From contig CALGWX010000309.1 of the NCBI GenBank assembly GCA_937936215.1, forward strand, positions 1 through 7,809: a stretch of 7,809 nt of DNA, written 5' to 3'. Under the pieces are notes generated by a model. That model was not told the DNA's origin, did no database searches, and saw only the letters and a program-made list of their open reading frames with translations. This document shows, in pieces, positions 1-6,886 of the stretch. This DNA comes from an uncultured Burkholderiaceae bacterium (GTDB lineage Bacteria; Pseudomonadota; Gammaproteobacteria; Burkholderiales; Burkholderiaceae_F). Position 1 is the first letter of the stretch. Each line of letters begins with the position of its first letter. Both the position numbers and the translations under genes were made by a program.

Positions 1-2180
1 GGCAGCGCCGCGCGCTCCAGGCGCACCGCCGTATGTTTCAACTCGGGTTGCTGCGACTGCGGGCAGCGCGCTGCGGGGGTCAGGGCGTTGACCCCGGTCA
101 GCGCCGAGCCCAGCGCATCGGCACCGCCGACGAACTCGCTGCCCCAGTGCATCGCCACGAAAGCCTGTGCCGGACGCAGCGCGGCGGTCGCTCGCACTGG
201 CAGCACGACTTCGCCCTGCCGCGACTTCACGCGCACGAGCTCGCCGGCGCGCCAGCCGCGGCGCTCGAGATCCTGCGGATGCAACTCGAGCGCCGGTTCG
301 TCGTCGTGCGCGAACAGCCGCGCCAGCGACCCGGTGCGTGTCATGCCGTGCCACTGGTCGCGCAGCCGGCCGGTCGTCAGCGCGAAGGGGTAACGCGCGT
401 CGCGCGGCTGCGCCGGCCCGCGCCATGCGGGGGCTGCGAAGCGCGCTCTGGCGTCGGACGTGGCGAAGTGTCCATCGCTGTAGAGACGTTTGCTGCCGCC
501 GGCCGCGCCGACCGGGAAAGGCCACTGCTGCGGGCCGTCGGCATCCAGTCGCGCCCAATCCAGGCCGCCGATGTCCAGGTCGCGTTGGCGTGTCGTTTCG
601 CGGTGCTCGAGCCACACTTGCTCGGCGGTCTCGAACGGGAACAAGGTGTCGCCATCGAGGCGGCGTGACCCGAGCCTGCGTTCCAGTCGCCGCCCGACGT
701 CGCGAGCGATCAGCCAGTCGGGCCGGGCCTGTCCGGGAGGCGGCAGCACGGCGCGCACGCGGCCGATGCAGCGCTCGCTGTTGGTCATGGTGCCTTCCTT
801 CTCGCCCCAGGTTGCCGCGGGCAGCAGCAGGTCCGCGTGGGCGCAGGTGGCGGCCGTGGCGTAGGCCTCCTGCACGATCACGAAGCCGGTACGCTCGAGC
901 GCACGCCGCACCATCGCCTGGTGCGGCAGCGACTGCGCCGGGTTCGTGCAGACGATCCACAGCACGTCGAGCGCGCCGTCGGCGGCGGCTTCGAACATCT
1001 CTACCGCGGTGCGCCCGGGCAGCGACGGCAGCCGGTCCGGCACGCCCCAAAGTGCGGCGAGTTCGGCGCGGTCACGGTCACTGGCCAGATCGCGATGGCC
1101 CGGCAGCAGCGTGGCCATCGCGCCCACCTCACGCCCGCCCATCGCGTTGGGCTGCCCTGTCAGCGACAGCGGACCGGCGCCGGGTTTGCCGATCTGGCCG
1201 GTGGCCAGGTGCAGGTTGATCAGCGCGCCGTTCTTGTCGGTGCCGCTCGTGCTCTGGTTCAGCCCCTGGCAGTACAGGCTCAGCGCGGGCCGGCGCGGTC
1301 CGGCGCCGTCGAGCCCGGCGAACCAGCGCGCCGCCTGCACGATGGCGGTCTCGTCCAGCCCGCACACTTGCGCCACGTGCTTCGGCGTGAATTCACGCAC
1401 GCGGTCGCGCAGCGCTTCGAAGCCGGCCGTGTGCGCCGCGATGAAGGCCGCATCGGTCAGGCCCTCCCACAGCATCACGTGCAGCATGCCGTGGAACAGC
1501 GCCACGTCGGTGCCCGGCAGCAGCTGCAGGTGCAGGTCGGCCATCGCCGCGGTCTCGGTGCGCCTCGGGTCGACGACAATCCAGCGCTGCTCGGGGTGCT
1601 CGCGCCGCGCGTCTTCCAGGCGACGCATCAGAATCGGGTGCGCCCACGCGGTGTTGCTGCCGGCGATGAAGACGGTGTGGGCGAGCTCGAGGTCGTCGTA
1701 GCACGCGGGCGGTGCGTCGGCACCGAGCGTGGCCTTGTAGCCGGCGACGGCGCTGCTCATGCACAGGCGCGAGTTGCTGTCGATCTGGTTCGTCGCCAGC
1801 AGGCCGCGCGCGAGCTTGTTGAAGACGTAGTAGTCCTCGGTCAGCAGCTGGCCGCTGAGGTACAGGCCGAGCGCATCGGCGCCGCGGCCGCGCACCGCTC
1901 CGGCGATGCGGTCGGCGGCCAGGTCGAGCGCCTCGTCCCACGACAGCGGCTGCGGTGCCGCACCGCGCCGGGGACGGTGCATCGGCTCGAGCAGTCGCAC
2001 CTGGCGGGCGATCTCGGGCGCTGCGCTCAGGTGCAGCGTCGAGCCCTTGGTGCACAGTCGGCCGCGGTTGGCCGGGTGATCCGGGTCGCCGCGCACACCG
2101 ATGATGCGCGTGCCGTCGCTCTCCACGATGACGCCGCAGCCGACGCCGCAGTACGGGCAGACGGTCTTCGTCTCGGCCAT
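1..2180 (-). CDS. nasA: Assimilatory nitrate reductase, catalytic (molybdenum) subunit, partial at left edge
   Basis: This cytoplasmic enzyme reduces nitrate to nitrite, the first reductive step of nitrate assimilation. I translated it by hand: 726 codons are present without a stop and the 3' end lies outside the window. The N-terminus (MAETKTVCPYCGVGC) holds a CX2CX3CX27C motif (C8, C11, C15, C43) for a [4Fe-4S] cluster, typical of Nas/Nap-type bis-MGD enzymes. NSRLCMSS places the probable Mo ligand at C140. The molybdopterin-dinucleotide-binding domain starts near residue 596 (TTGRLRDQWHGMTRTG) and runs to about 715. There is no Tat signal, so it is not a periplasmic NapA. The ATG lies 3 bases after the nirD stop, without a clear Shine-Dalgarno, suggesting translational coupling. 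Family members usually run to about 850-900 residues, often with a C-terminal [2Fe-2S] domain, and some are fused to a flavoprotein reductase; that part cannot be seen here. Confidence 0.95.
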   Translation of the reverse strand, partial: MAETKTVCPYCGVGCGVIVESDGTRIIGVRGDPDHPANRGRLCTKGSTLHLSAAPEIARQVRLLEPMHRPRRGAAPQPLSWDEALDLAADRIAGAVRGRGADALGLYLSGQLLTEDYYVFNKLARGLLATNQIDSNSRLCMSSAVAGYKATLGADAPPACYDDLELAHTVFIAGSNTAWAHPILMRRLEDARREHPEQRWIVVDPRRTETAAMADLHLQLLPGTDVALFHGMLHVMLWEGLTDAAFIAAHTAGFEALRDRVREFTPKHVAQVCGLDETAIVQAARWFAGLDGAGPRRPALSLYCQGLNQSTSGTDKNGALINLHLATGQIGKPGAGPLSLTGQPNAMGGREVGAMATLLPGHRDLASDRDRAELAALWGVPDRLPSLPGRTAVEMFEAAADGALDVLWIVCTNPAQSLPHQAMVRRALERTGFVIVQEAYATAATCAHADLLLPAATWGEKEGTMTNSERCIGRVRAVLPPPGQARPDWLIARDVGRRLERRLGSRRLDGDTLFPFETAEQVWLEHRETTRQRDLDIGGLDWARLDADGPQQWPFPVGAAGGSKRLYSDGHFATSDARARFAAPAWRGPAQPRDARYPFALTTGRLRDQWHGMTRTGSLARLFAHDDEPALELHPQDLERRGWRAGELVRVKSRQGEVVLPVRATAALRPAQAFVAMHWGSEFVGGADALGSALTGVNALTPAARCPQSQQPELKHTAVRLERAAL

Positions 2181-2183
2181 CGC

Positions 2184-2564
2184 TCAGGCGGCAGTGTCTT
2201 CGGCCGTCTCGGTCGGCGAAACCGCCCGCGTCGCCATCTCCTGCGCGTCGAGGAAGACAACACCGTCCTCGACGCGCACCGAAAAGCGCACTGCGCAGCC
2301 GTGGTCGGGCGCGCGTGCCTGCCCGCTGTTCAGCTCGATCGTCCAGTTGTGCAACGGGCAGGCCACGGCGTGGCCGAAGACGATGCCCTGCGACAGCGGC
2401 CCGCCGCGGTGCGGGCAGCGGTCCAGCAGCGCGAAGATCTCGTCGTCGGCGGTGCGGAAGACGGCCACCTCGGGGCCGCGCGCGCGGGCGACACGGCGCG
2501 CGCCGAGCACCGGGATGTCGTCGATGCGGCACACGGCCGTCCAGGCAGGCGCGAGCTCGCTCAT
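2184..2564 (-). CDS. nirD: Nitrite reductase [NAD(P)H] small subunit, Rieske type
   Basis: This 126-residue protein is the small partner of NirB in the cytoplasmic NAD(P)H nitrite reductase that makes ammonium. It is a single Rieske-like domain. CPH at C50/H52 and CPLHNW at C69/H72 give a complete CXHX16CXXH set of [2Fe-2S] ligands. As I recall it, E. coli NirD lacks these residues, so this version probably carries a real cluster. The C-terminus (RVEDGVVFLDAQE) matches the end of the family fold, followed by a short Ala/Thr-rich tail of about 15 residues. Its ATG overlaps the nirB TGA by one base (TGATG), so translation is probably coupled. A longer in-frame reading continues upstream antisense-free through nirB, but the family alignment and the Shine-Dalgarno support this start. 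Confidence 0.95.
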   Translation of the reverse strand: MSELAPAWTAVCRIDDIPVLGARRVARARGPEVAVFRTADDEIFALLDRCPHRGGPLSQGIVFGHAVACPLHNWTIELNSGQARAPDHGCAVRFSVRVEDGVVFLDAQEMATRAVSPTETAEDTAA

Positions 2565-5038
2565 CACACCGTCTCCCGATCGAGTCGAAGCGGCTCGAAC
2601 TGCCGCAGATCGAGCTGTGCCTTCGCGTGCTCGAACCACGGGTCGGGCTCGCCGTCGAGGCTGAACTGCAGGCGCTCCCACAGCGCCTTGCGGTTGTCCG
2701 CGTCGTCGAGCACGCGCTTCTTCACGTGATCCAGCCCCACGCGCGCCAGGTAGTGGCAGGTACGCTCGAGATACCAGCCTTCCTCGCGGTACAGCTGCAG
2801 AAAGGCGCCGGTGACCTCGAGCACTTCCTCGGCCGTCCTGACCTTGCACAAGAACTGGGCGACTTCGGTCTTGATGCCGCCGTTGCCGCCGACGTAGATC
2901 TCCCAGCCCGACTCGACGCCGATCACGCCGACGTCCTTGATGCCGCTTTCGGCGCAGTTGCGCGGGCAGCCGCTGACCGCGAGTTTGACCTTGTGCGGCG
3001 CGTACATCCGCCACAGGGCGCGTTCGAGCGTCTTGCCCATGCGCGTGCTGTCCTGGGTGCCGAAGCGGCACCATTCGGAGCCGACGCAGGTCTTGACGGT
3101 GCGCAGCGCCTTGGCATAGGCGTGGCCGCTGGGCATGCCGATGTCGGCCCAGACCTTCGGCAGGTCTTCCTTGCGCACGCCGAGCAGGTCGATGCGCTGC
3201 CCGCCGGTGAGCTTCACGGTGCGAATCTTGTACTTGTCGACCGCGTCGGCGATGCGGCGCAGCTCGTCGGCGGTGGTCTCGCCGCCCCACATGCGCGGCA
3301 CCACACTGTAGGTGCCGTCCTTTTGGATGTTGGCGTGGGTGCGCTCGTTGATGAAGCGGCTCTGCGGATCGTCGCGGGCCTCCTTCGGCCAGGTACTGAT
3401 CAGGTAGTAGTTGATCGCCGGACGGCAGCTCGCACAGCCGTTGGGGCTGCGCCAGCCGAGCGCCGCAAAGACGTCGGGAATCGAAACCAGGTGCTGCGTG
3501 CGAATGGCATCGCGTACCGCCTGGTGGCCCAGGTCGGTGCAGCCGCAGATGGCCTTCTTCGAGGGCGCGGCGCTGTAGTCGGCGCCGGCGGTAGCCATCA
3601 GGAGCTGCTCGACCAGGCCGGTGCACGAGCCGCAGCTTGCACTCGCCTTGGTGTGCTTGCGCACGTCCTCGATCGTCAACAGCTTGTGCTGGCGGATGGC
3701 CTTGCAGATCGCGCCCTTGCTGACGCCGTTGCAGCCGCAGACCTCGTCGGTGTCGGCCATGGTCAGCGCCTTGTTGCGGCCCTGATGGCCGGCGTCGCCG
3801 AGGTTGGCTTCGCCAAACATCAGGTGGTCGCGGATATCGGCCACCGGACGGCCCTCGCGTATCAGCTTGAAGTACCAACTGCCATCGACGGTATCGCCGT
3901 ACAGGCAGGCGCCGACGAGGCGCTCGTCGCGGATCACGAGCTTCTTGTAGACGCCACCGACCGGGTCCGACAGCACGATGTGCTCGGCGCCCTCGCCATT
4001 GCCCATGAAGTCGCCGGCGCTGAACAGGTCGATGCCGGTGACCTTGAGCTTGGTGCTGACCTGGCTGCCGGTGTAGCGCCCGATGCCGAACTCGGCCAGA
4101 TGCGTCGCGCAGACCTTGGCCTGCTCGAACAGCGGCGCCACTAGCCCGTAGGCCACACCGCGATGCGCGGCGCACTCGCCGACGGCGTAAATGCGAGGGT
4201 CGGTGACCGTCTGCATCGTGTCGCTGACGACGATGCCGCGCTGGCAGTGCAGCCCGATGCGCTGTGCCAGCGCAATGTTCGGACGAATGCCGACCGCCAT
4301 CACGACGAGATCGGCGGCGATCTCGCGCCCGTCGGCCAGCCGCACGGCCTTCACGCGCCCGCTCGTGCCGTCGGGGCCGTCGCCGACGAGTGCCTGCGTC
4401 TGCGCGCCGATGAAGAAGCGCAGACCGCGCTGCTCGAGAGAGGACTGCAACAGACGGCCGGCCGTCGCGTCGAGCTGGCGCTCCATCAGCCACGGCGCGA
4501 GATGGACGACGCTGACGTCCATGCCGCGCTTGGCCAGGCCGTTGGCCGCCTCCAGCCCGAGCAGGCCACCGCCGATCACGACGGCATGGCGATACCGCTG
4601 CGCGGCGTCGATCATCGTCTGCGTGTCGGCGATGTCGCGGTAGGTGATCACGCCCTGGAGGTCACGGCCCGGCAGCGGCAGGATCACGGGGTCCGAGCCG
4701 GTGGCCAGCAACAGGCGGTCGTACGACGCGCCGATCTCCCGCCCCGCGGCGTCGGCCGCCTGCACCTGCCGCCGGCGGCGGTCGACACCGGTCACGCGGG
4801 TGCCGATGTGCAACGTGATGCCGTGTTCGTCGTACCACTCGAGCGGATTCAGCACGATCTCGTCGAGCGTCTGCTCGCCAGCCAGCACCGGGCTGAGCAG
4901 GATGCGGTTGTAGTTGGGGTGCGGCTCGGCGCCGAACACCGTGATCCGGTAGAGGTCCGGTGCGATCTTGAGCAACTCCTCCACGGTGCGCATGCCGGCC
5001 ATGCCGTTGCCCACCACGACGAGCTCCAGCTTCCGCAT
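2564..5038 (-). CDS. nirB: Nitrite reductase [NAD(P)H] large subunit
   Basis: This enzyme reduces nitrite to ammonium by six electrons from NAD(P)H in the cytoplasm, with NirD. At 824 residues it is close to E. coli NirB (about 847) and looks intact. An N-terminal pyridine-nucleotide-disulfide reductase module binds FAD (VVVGNGMAG, GxGxxG at 10-15; YAVGECA at 284-290) and NAD(P)H (GGGLLG at 156-161). Two BFD-like [2Fe-2S] domains follow: the first with C434, C436, C469 and C472, the second with C498, C500, C535 and C538. The C-terminal half (about 555-780) is the sulfite/nitrite reductase hemoprotein part, with C651, C657, C691 and C695 (TCVGSEWC, SGCPRNC) binding a coupled [4Fe-4S]-siroheme centre. 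The ATG lies 20 bases after the upstream stop, with a weak GGGGA 8 bases before it. Only the complete second BFD cysteine set differs from the E. coli form. Confidence 0.97.
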   Translation of the reverse strand: MRKLELVVVGNGMAGMRTVEELLKIAPDLYRITVFGAEPHPNYNRILLSPVLAGEQTLDEIVLNPLEWYDEHGITLHIGTRVTGVDRRRRQVQAADAAGREIGASYDRLLLATGSDPVILPLPGRDLQGVITYRDIADTQTMIDAAQRYRHAVVIGGGLLGLEAANGLAKRGMDVSVVHLAPWLMERQLDATAGRLLQSSLEQRGLRFFIGAQTQALVGDGPDGTSGRVKAVRLADGREIAADLVVMAVGIRPNIALAQRIGLHCQRGIVVSDTMQTVTDPRIYAVGECAAHRGVAYGLVAPLFEQAKVCATHLAEFGIGRYTGSQVSTKLKVTGIDLFSAGDFMGNGEGAEHIVLSDPVGGVYKKLVIRDERLVGACLYGDTVDGSWYFKLIREGRPVADIRDHLMFGEANLGDAGHQGRNKALTMADTDEVCGCNGVSKGAICKAIRQHKLLTIEDVRKHTKASASCGSCTGLVEQLLMATAGADYSAAPSKKAICGCTDLGHQAVRDAIRTQHLVSIPDVFAALGWRSPNGCASCRPAINYYLISTWPKEARDDPQSRFINERTHANIQKDGTYSVVPRMWGGETTADELRRIADAVDKYKIRTVKLTGGQRIDLLGVRKEDLPKVWADIGMPSGHAYAKALRTVKTCVGSEWCRFGTQDSTRMGKTLERALWRMYAPHKVKLAVSGCPRNCAESGIKDVGVIGVESGWEIYVGGNGGIKTEVAQFLCKVRTAEEVLEVTGAFLQLYREEGWYLERTCHYLARVGLDHVKKRVLDDADNRKALWERLQFSLDGEPDPWFEHAKAQLDLRQFEPLRLDRETV
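2573..2577 (-). promoter_or_regulatory. Shine-Dalgarno of nirD, inside the end of nirB
   Basis: GGGAG on the minus strand lies 8 bases before the nirD ATG, within the last codons of nirB. It supports the choice of the internal ATG at 2564 over any upstream in-frame start. Confidence 0.6.
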
Positions 5039-5058
5039 GGTCAGCGTCCCCGTTCGTC

Positions 5059-5997
5059 TCAGAAATACAGTGCGACGGCGGCCTGCAGGCGGCCGCCGGC
5101 GAGGATCGGGAAGGCAGCCAGCGACTGCGCAGACGCCGCCAATGCTGCGGCGCCGGTGCCGGGCTCGGCGTCGAGCGCGGTCCCGATCGCTGGCGTGCCG
5201 GTGAGCCAGGTCTGGCCGATGCTGCCCTCGCCGCGCGCGAGCGTCACCGCCGGCGCGTCGCCGCCGAGCCCGCCTTCGCGCTCGCAGAAGCCGGCGGCGA
5301 GATACAGCCGCTCGCGGGCCGCGTCGGGCTGCCAGATTTCGAGCCGGCGTGCGATCGGCGTGTTCAACGCTGACAGGAACGTCAGCACATGGGTAGCGCT
5401 GCCCAGCGCCGTGCAGGGCATCGCCACGCCGCGGTTGATGCCGACCTGTCGCGCGCTGTCGGCGCGCAGGAACCGCCGGCTATGGCCGAGGTCCTCCATG
5501 AACACCGGCAGGCCGCTGTCCCAGGCCTGTCCGGGCAGGCCGTGCCCCCGGCGGAAGCTGACGCGGCGCGAGATGTATTCGAAAGCTTCGCCGGTGGTGC
5601 CGTAATAGCCGTCCACCAGTGTCAGATCCTTCGACTCGGCTGGGTCGTTGCGCCACAGCTCGATTGCGCCGGCGTGGTCCTCGTCGTCGCCGCAGAAGAA
5701 CACCAGCACCGAGGTCAGGAACTCGCCGGCGAAGATCGGCAACGCGATGCCGCAGGTGATGCCGTCCTCGCGCGCCACCTTCGTCCGCAGAAAGTTCTCC
5801 TCGTCGAACTGTTTGAGCACCACGGGATGACCGCGGTCCCACGCGCGGCCCGGCAGACCCTCGCCGCGCGCGAAGCACAGCCGCGAGCTCGCTGCCCCGA
5901 AGCGGCGCGCGGTGCCGTACAGGCCGCCGCCGAACTCGAGCAGGTGGCGGTCGCTCCCGGGCACCCAGTATTCGACGGCGCGGATGAAAGTTCCCAC
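5059..5997 (-). CDS. Triple tandem GAF-like repeat protein, putative nitrate/nitrite-responsive regulator
   Basis: I do not recognise a named gene. The 312-residue protein consists of three repeats of about 105 residues (roughly 7-108, 111-214 and 217-312) and nothing else. Each has an aromatic start (VEYWV, IELWR, LEIWQ), a glycine/Trp motif (GEGLPGRAWDRG at 45-56, GHGLPGQAWDSG at 151-162, GEGSIGQTWLTG at 256-267) and a late hydrophobic strand. The first two also share LR...AR..GI..G.A.P. The pattern is that of GAF domains, which bind small ligands. No kinase, ANTAR, HTH, signal peptide or membrane segment is present, so it is probably a soluble sensor or adaptor. It starts with GTG 9 bases after the nrtD stop; the nearest purine-rich match (GGAAG) is 17 bases away, so coupling is likely. 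Position between transporter and reductase genes suggests a role in nitrate assimilation. The GAF call is fairly sure; the function is inference. Confidence 0.85.
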   Translation of the reverse strand: MGTFIRAVEYWVPGSDRHLLEFGGGLYGTARRFGAASSRLCFARGEGLPGRAWDRGHPVVLKQFDEENFLRTKVAREDGITCGIALPIFAGEFLTSVLVFFCGDDEDHAGAIELWRNDPAESKDLTLVDGYYGTTGEAFEYISRRVSFRRGHGLPGQAWDSGLPVFMEDLGHSRRFLRADSARQVGINRGVAMPCTALGSATHVLTFLSALNTPIARRLEIWQPDAARERLYLAAGFCEREGGLGGDAPAVTLARGEGSIGQTWLTGTPAIGTALDAEPGTGAAALAASAQSLAAFPILAGGRLQAAVALYF

Positions 5998-6006
5998 GGC
6001 GATAAC

Positions 6007-6807
6007 TCAGGCAGCTTCCGCCTCGACGTGGGCCTGCCGCGTGTAGAGGAAATCGAGCACCTCCTTTCGGCACTGCACGTAGTGACGGTCCTCGGCCAGG
6101 GCGACGCGGTCTCGCGGCCGCGCCAGGTCGACGCGCAGGATCTTGCCGATGGTGGCCGCCGGGCCGTTGGTCATCATCGCGATGCGGTCGGACAGCAGCA
6201 CGGCCTCGTCGACATCGTGGGTGACCATCACGACCGTGCTGTGGGTGCGCGCCACGATCTTCAGCAGCTCGTCCTGCAGCCGAGCGCGGGTCAGTGCGTC
6301 CAGCGCGCCGAACGGCTCGTCCAGTAGCAGCACCTTGGGCTCCATCGCCAGCGCCCGGGCGATGCCCACGCGCTGCTTCATGCCTCCGGAGATCTCGTGC
6401 GGCCGCTTGTGGCTCGCGTGACCCATGCCGACGAGTTCGAGCGCTGCCTGTGTGCGCTGCCTGAGCTGCGCTTTGGACTCGCGGGCGCCGAATACGCGCT
6501 CGACGGCGAGGTGGACGTTGTCGAAGCAGCTCAGCCACGGAAGCAGCGAATGGTTCTGGAAGACCACGGCCCGCTCGGGGCCTGGGCCCGCAATCTCCCG
6601 GTTGTCGCACAGCAGCACGCCGGCGGTGGGCTTCAGCAGCCCAGCGATCAGGTTCAGCAGCGTGCTCTTGCCGCAACCCGAATGCCCGATGAGGGTGACG
6701 AACTCGCCGCGCTCGACCCACAGGTCGATGTCGTGCAGCGCGTGAAAACTGCCGCTGCGCGTGTGGAACACCATCTCGGCGCGTTGAACTTCGATGAAAT
6801 GGGTCAT
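6007..6807 (-). CDS. nrtD: Nitrate ABC transporter, ATP-binding subunit
   Basis: This 266-residue ATPase powers nitrate (or nitrate/nitrite) import at the inner face of the cytoplasmic membrane together with the NrtB-type permease. All ABC motifs are present: Walker A GHSGCGKST (41-49), Q-loop Q84, signature ISGGMKQRV (139-147, Ile where Leu is usual), Walker B VLLLDEPFGALD (159-170) and the switch histidine in VTHD (H197). The tail (RPRDRVAL...Y...FLY) matches the end of NrtD/SsuB/TauB-like proteins. It is a plain ATPase, without the substrate-binding extension of cyanobacterial NrtC. The reading frame is open upstream to 6954, but the ATG at 6807 follows AGGAG by 6 bases and gives the family N-terminus (MTHFIEVQRAEMVF). 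Taurine, sulfonate and cyanate transporters have similar ATPases; the neighbours decide for nitrate. Confidence 0.93.
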   Translation of the reverse strand: MTHFIEVQRAEMVFHTRSGSFHALHDIDLWVERGEFVTLIGHSGCGKSTLLNLIAGLLKPTAGVLLCDNREIAGPGPERAVVFQNHSLLPWLSCFDNVHLAVERVFGARESKAQLRQRTQAALELVGMGHASHKRPHEISGGMKQRVGIARALAMEPKVLLLDEPFGALDALTRARLQDELLKIVARTHSTVVMVTHDVDEAVLLSDRIAMMTNGPAATIGKILRVDLARPRDRVALAEDRHYVQCRKEVLDFLYTRQAHVEAEAA

Positions 6808-6813
6808 GGTTGG

Positions 6814-6818
6814 CTCCT
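6814..6818 (-). promoter_or_regulatory. nrtD: Shine-Dalgarno of nrtD
   Basis: AGGAG on the minus strand, 6 bases before the ATG at 6807, is the best ribosome binding site in the window. It fixes the start at 6807 and argues against the in-frame extension to 6954 that would run into nrtB. Confidence 0.75.
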
Positions 6819-6834
6819 GGTCTTCCAATGGCGC

Positions 6835-6877
6835 ACGCGGCACAGCGGGCCGCGTCGGAGCGGCCGTGGCCAGGCCG
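6835..6877 (-). other. Two adjacent GC-rich inverted repeats in the nrtB-nrtD gap
   Basis: The 79-base gap holds two perfect inverted repeats just after the nrtB stop. In transcript order the first is CGGCC/GGCCG (6877-6873 with 6865-6861, 7-base loop). Five bases later comes ACGCGGC/GCCGCGT (6855-6849 with 6841-6835, 7-base loop). No T-run follows on the transcribed strand, so these do not form an intrinsic terminator. They could stabilise or process the mRNA and set transporter subunit ratios. In DNA this GC-rich, such stems also arise by chance, so function is uncertain. Confidence 0.35.
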
Positions 6878-6886
6878 GCATAGGGA

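Noticed and set aside
1..2180. Periplasmic NapA or respiratory NarG nitrate reductase
   Set aside because: There is no Tat signal peptide, the Mo ligand region has Cys and not the Asp of NarG, and the gene is linked to nirBD and an ABC nitrate importer.
837..2729. Long plus-strand open frame of 630 codons
   Set aside because: It lies antisense to nasA and nirD, is His/Arg/Ala-rich with no recognisable motif, and is explained by the absence of AT-rich stops in high-GC coding DNA.
2565..4493. Minus-strand open frame running through nirB in the nirD frame
   Set aside because: Only its last 126 codons resemble a protein (NirD); the rest is a shifted frame of nirB, so a NirB-NirD fusion is not supported.
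2315..5605. Two long plus-strand open frames (2315-4144 and 4163-5605)
   Set aside because: Both are antisense to nirB and the GAF gene, with composition typical of shadow frames and no family resemblance.
6835..6877. Intrinsic terminator or ANTAR (NasT-type) antitermination target
   Set aside because: There is no T-run after the stems, and the 7-base loops do not show the hexaloop with A at position 1 and G at position 4.
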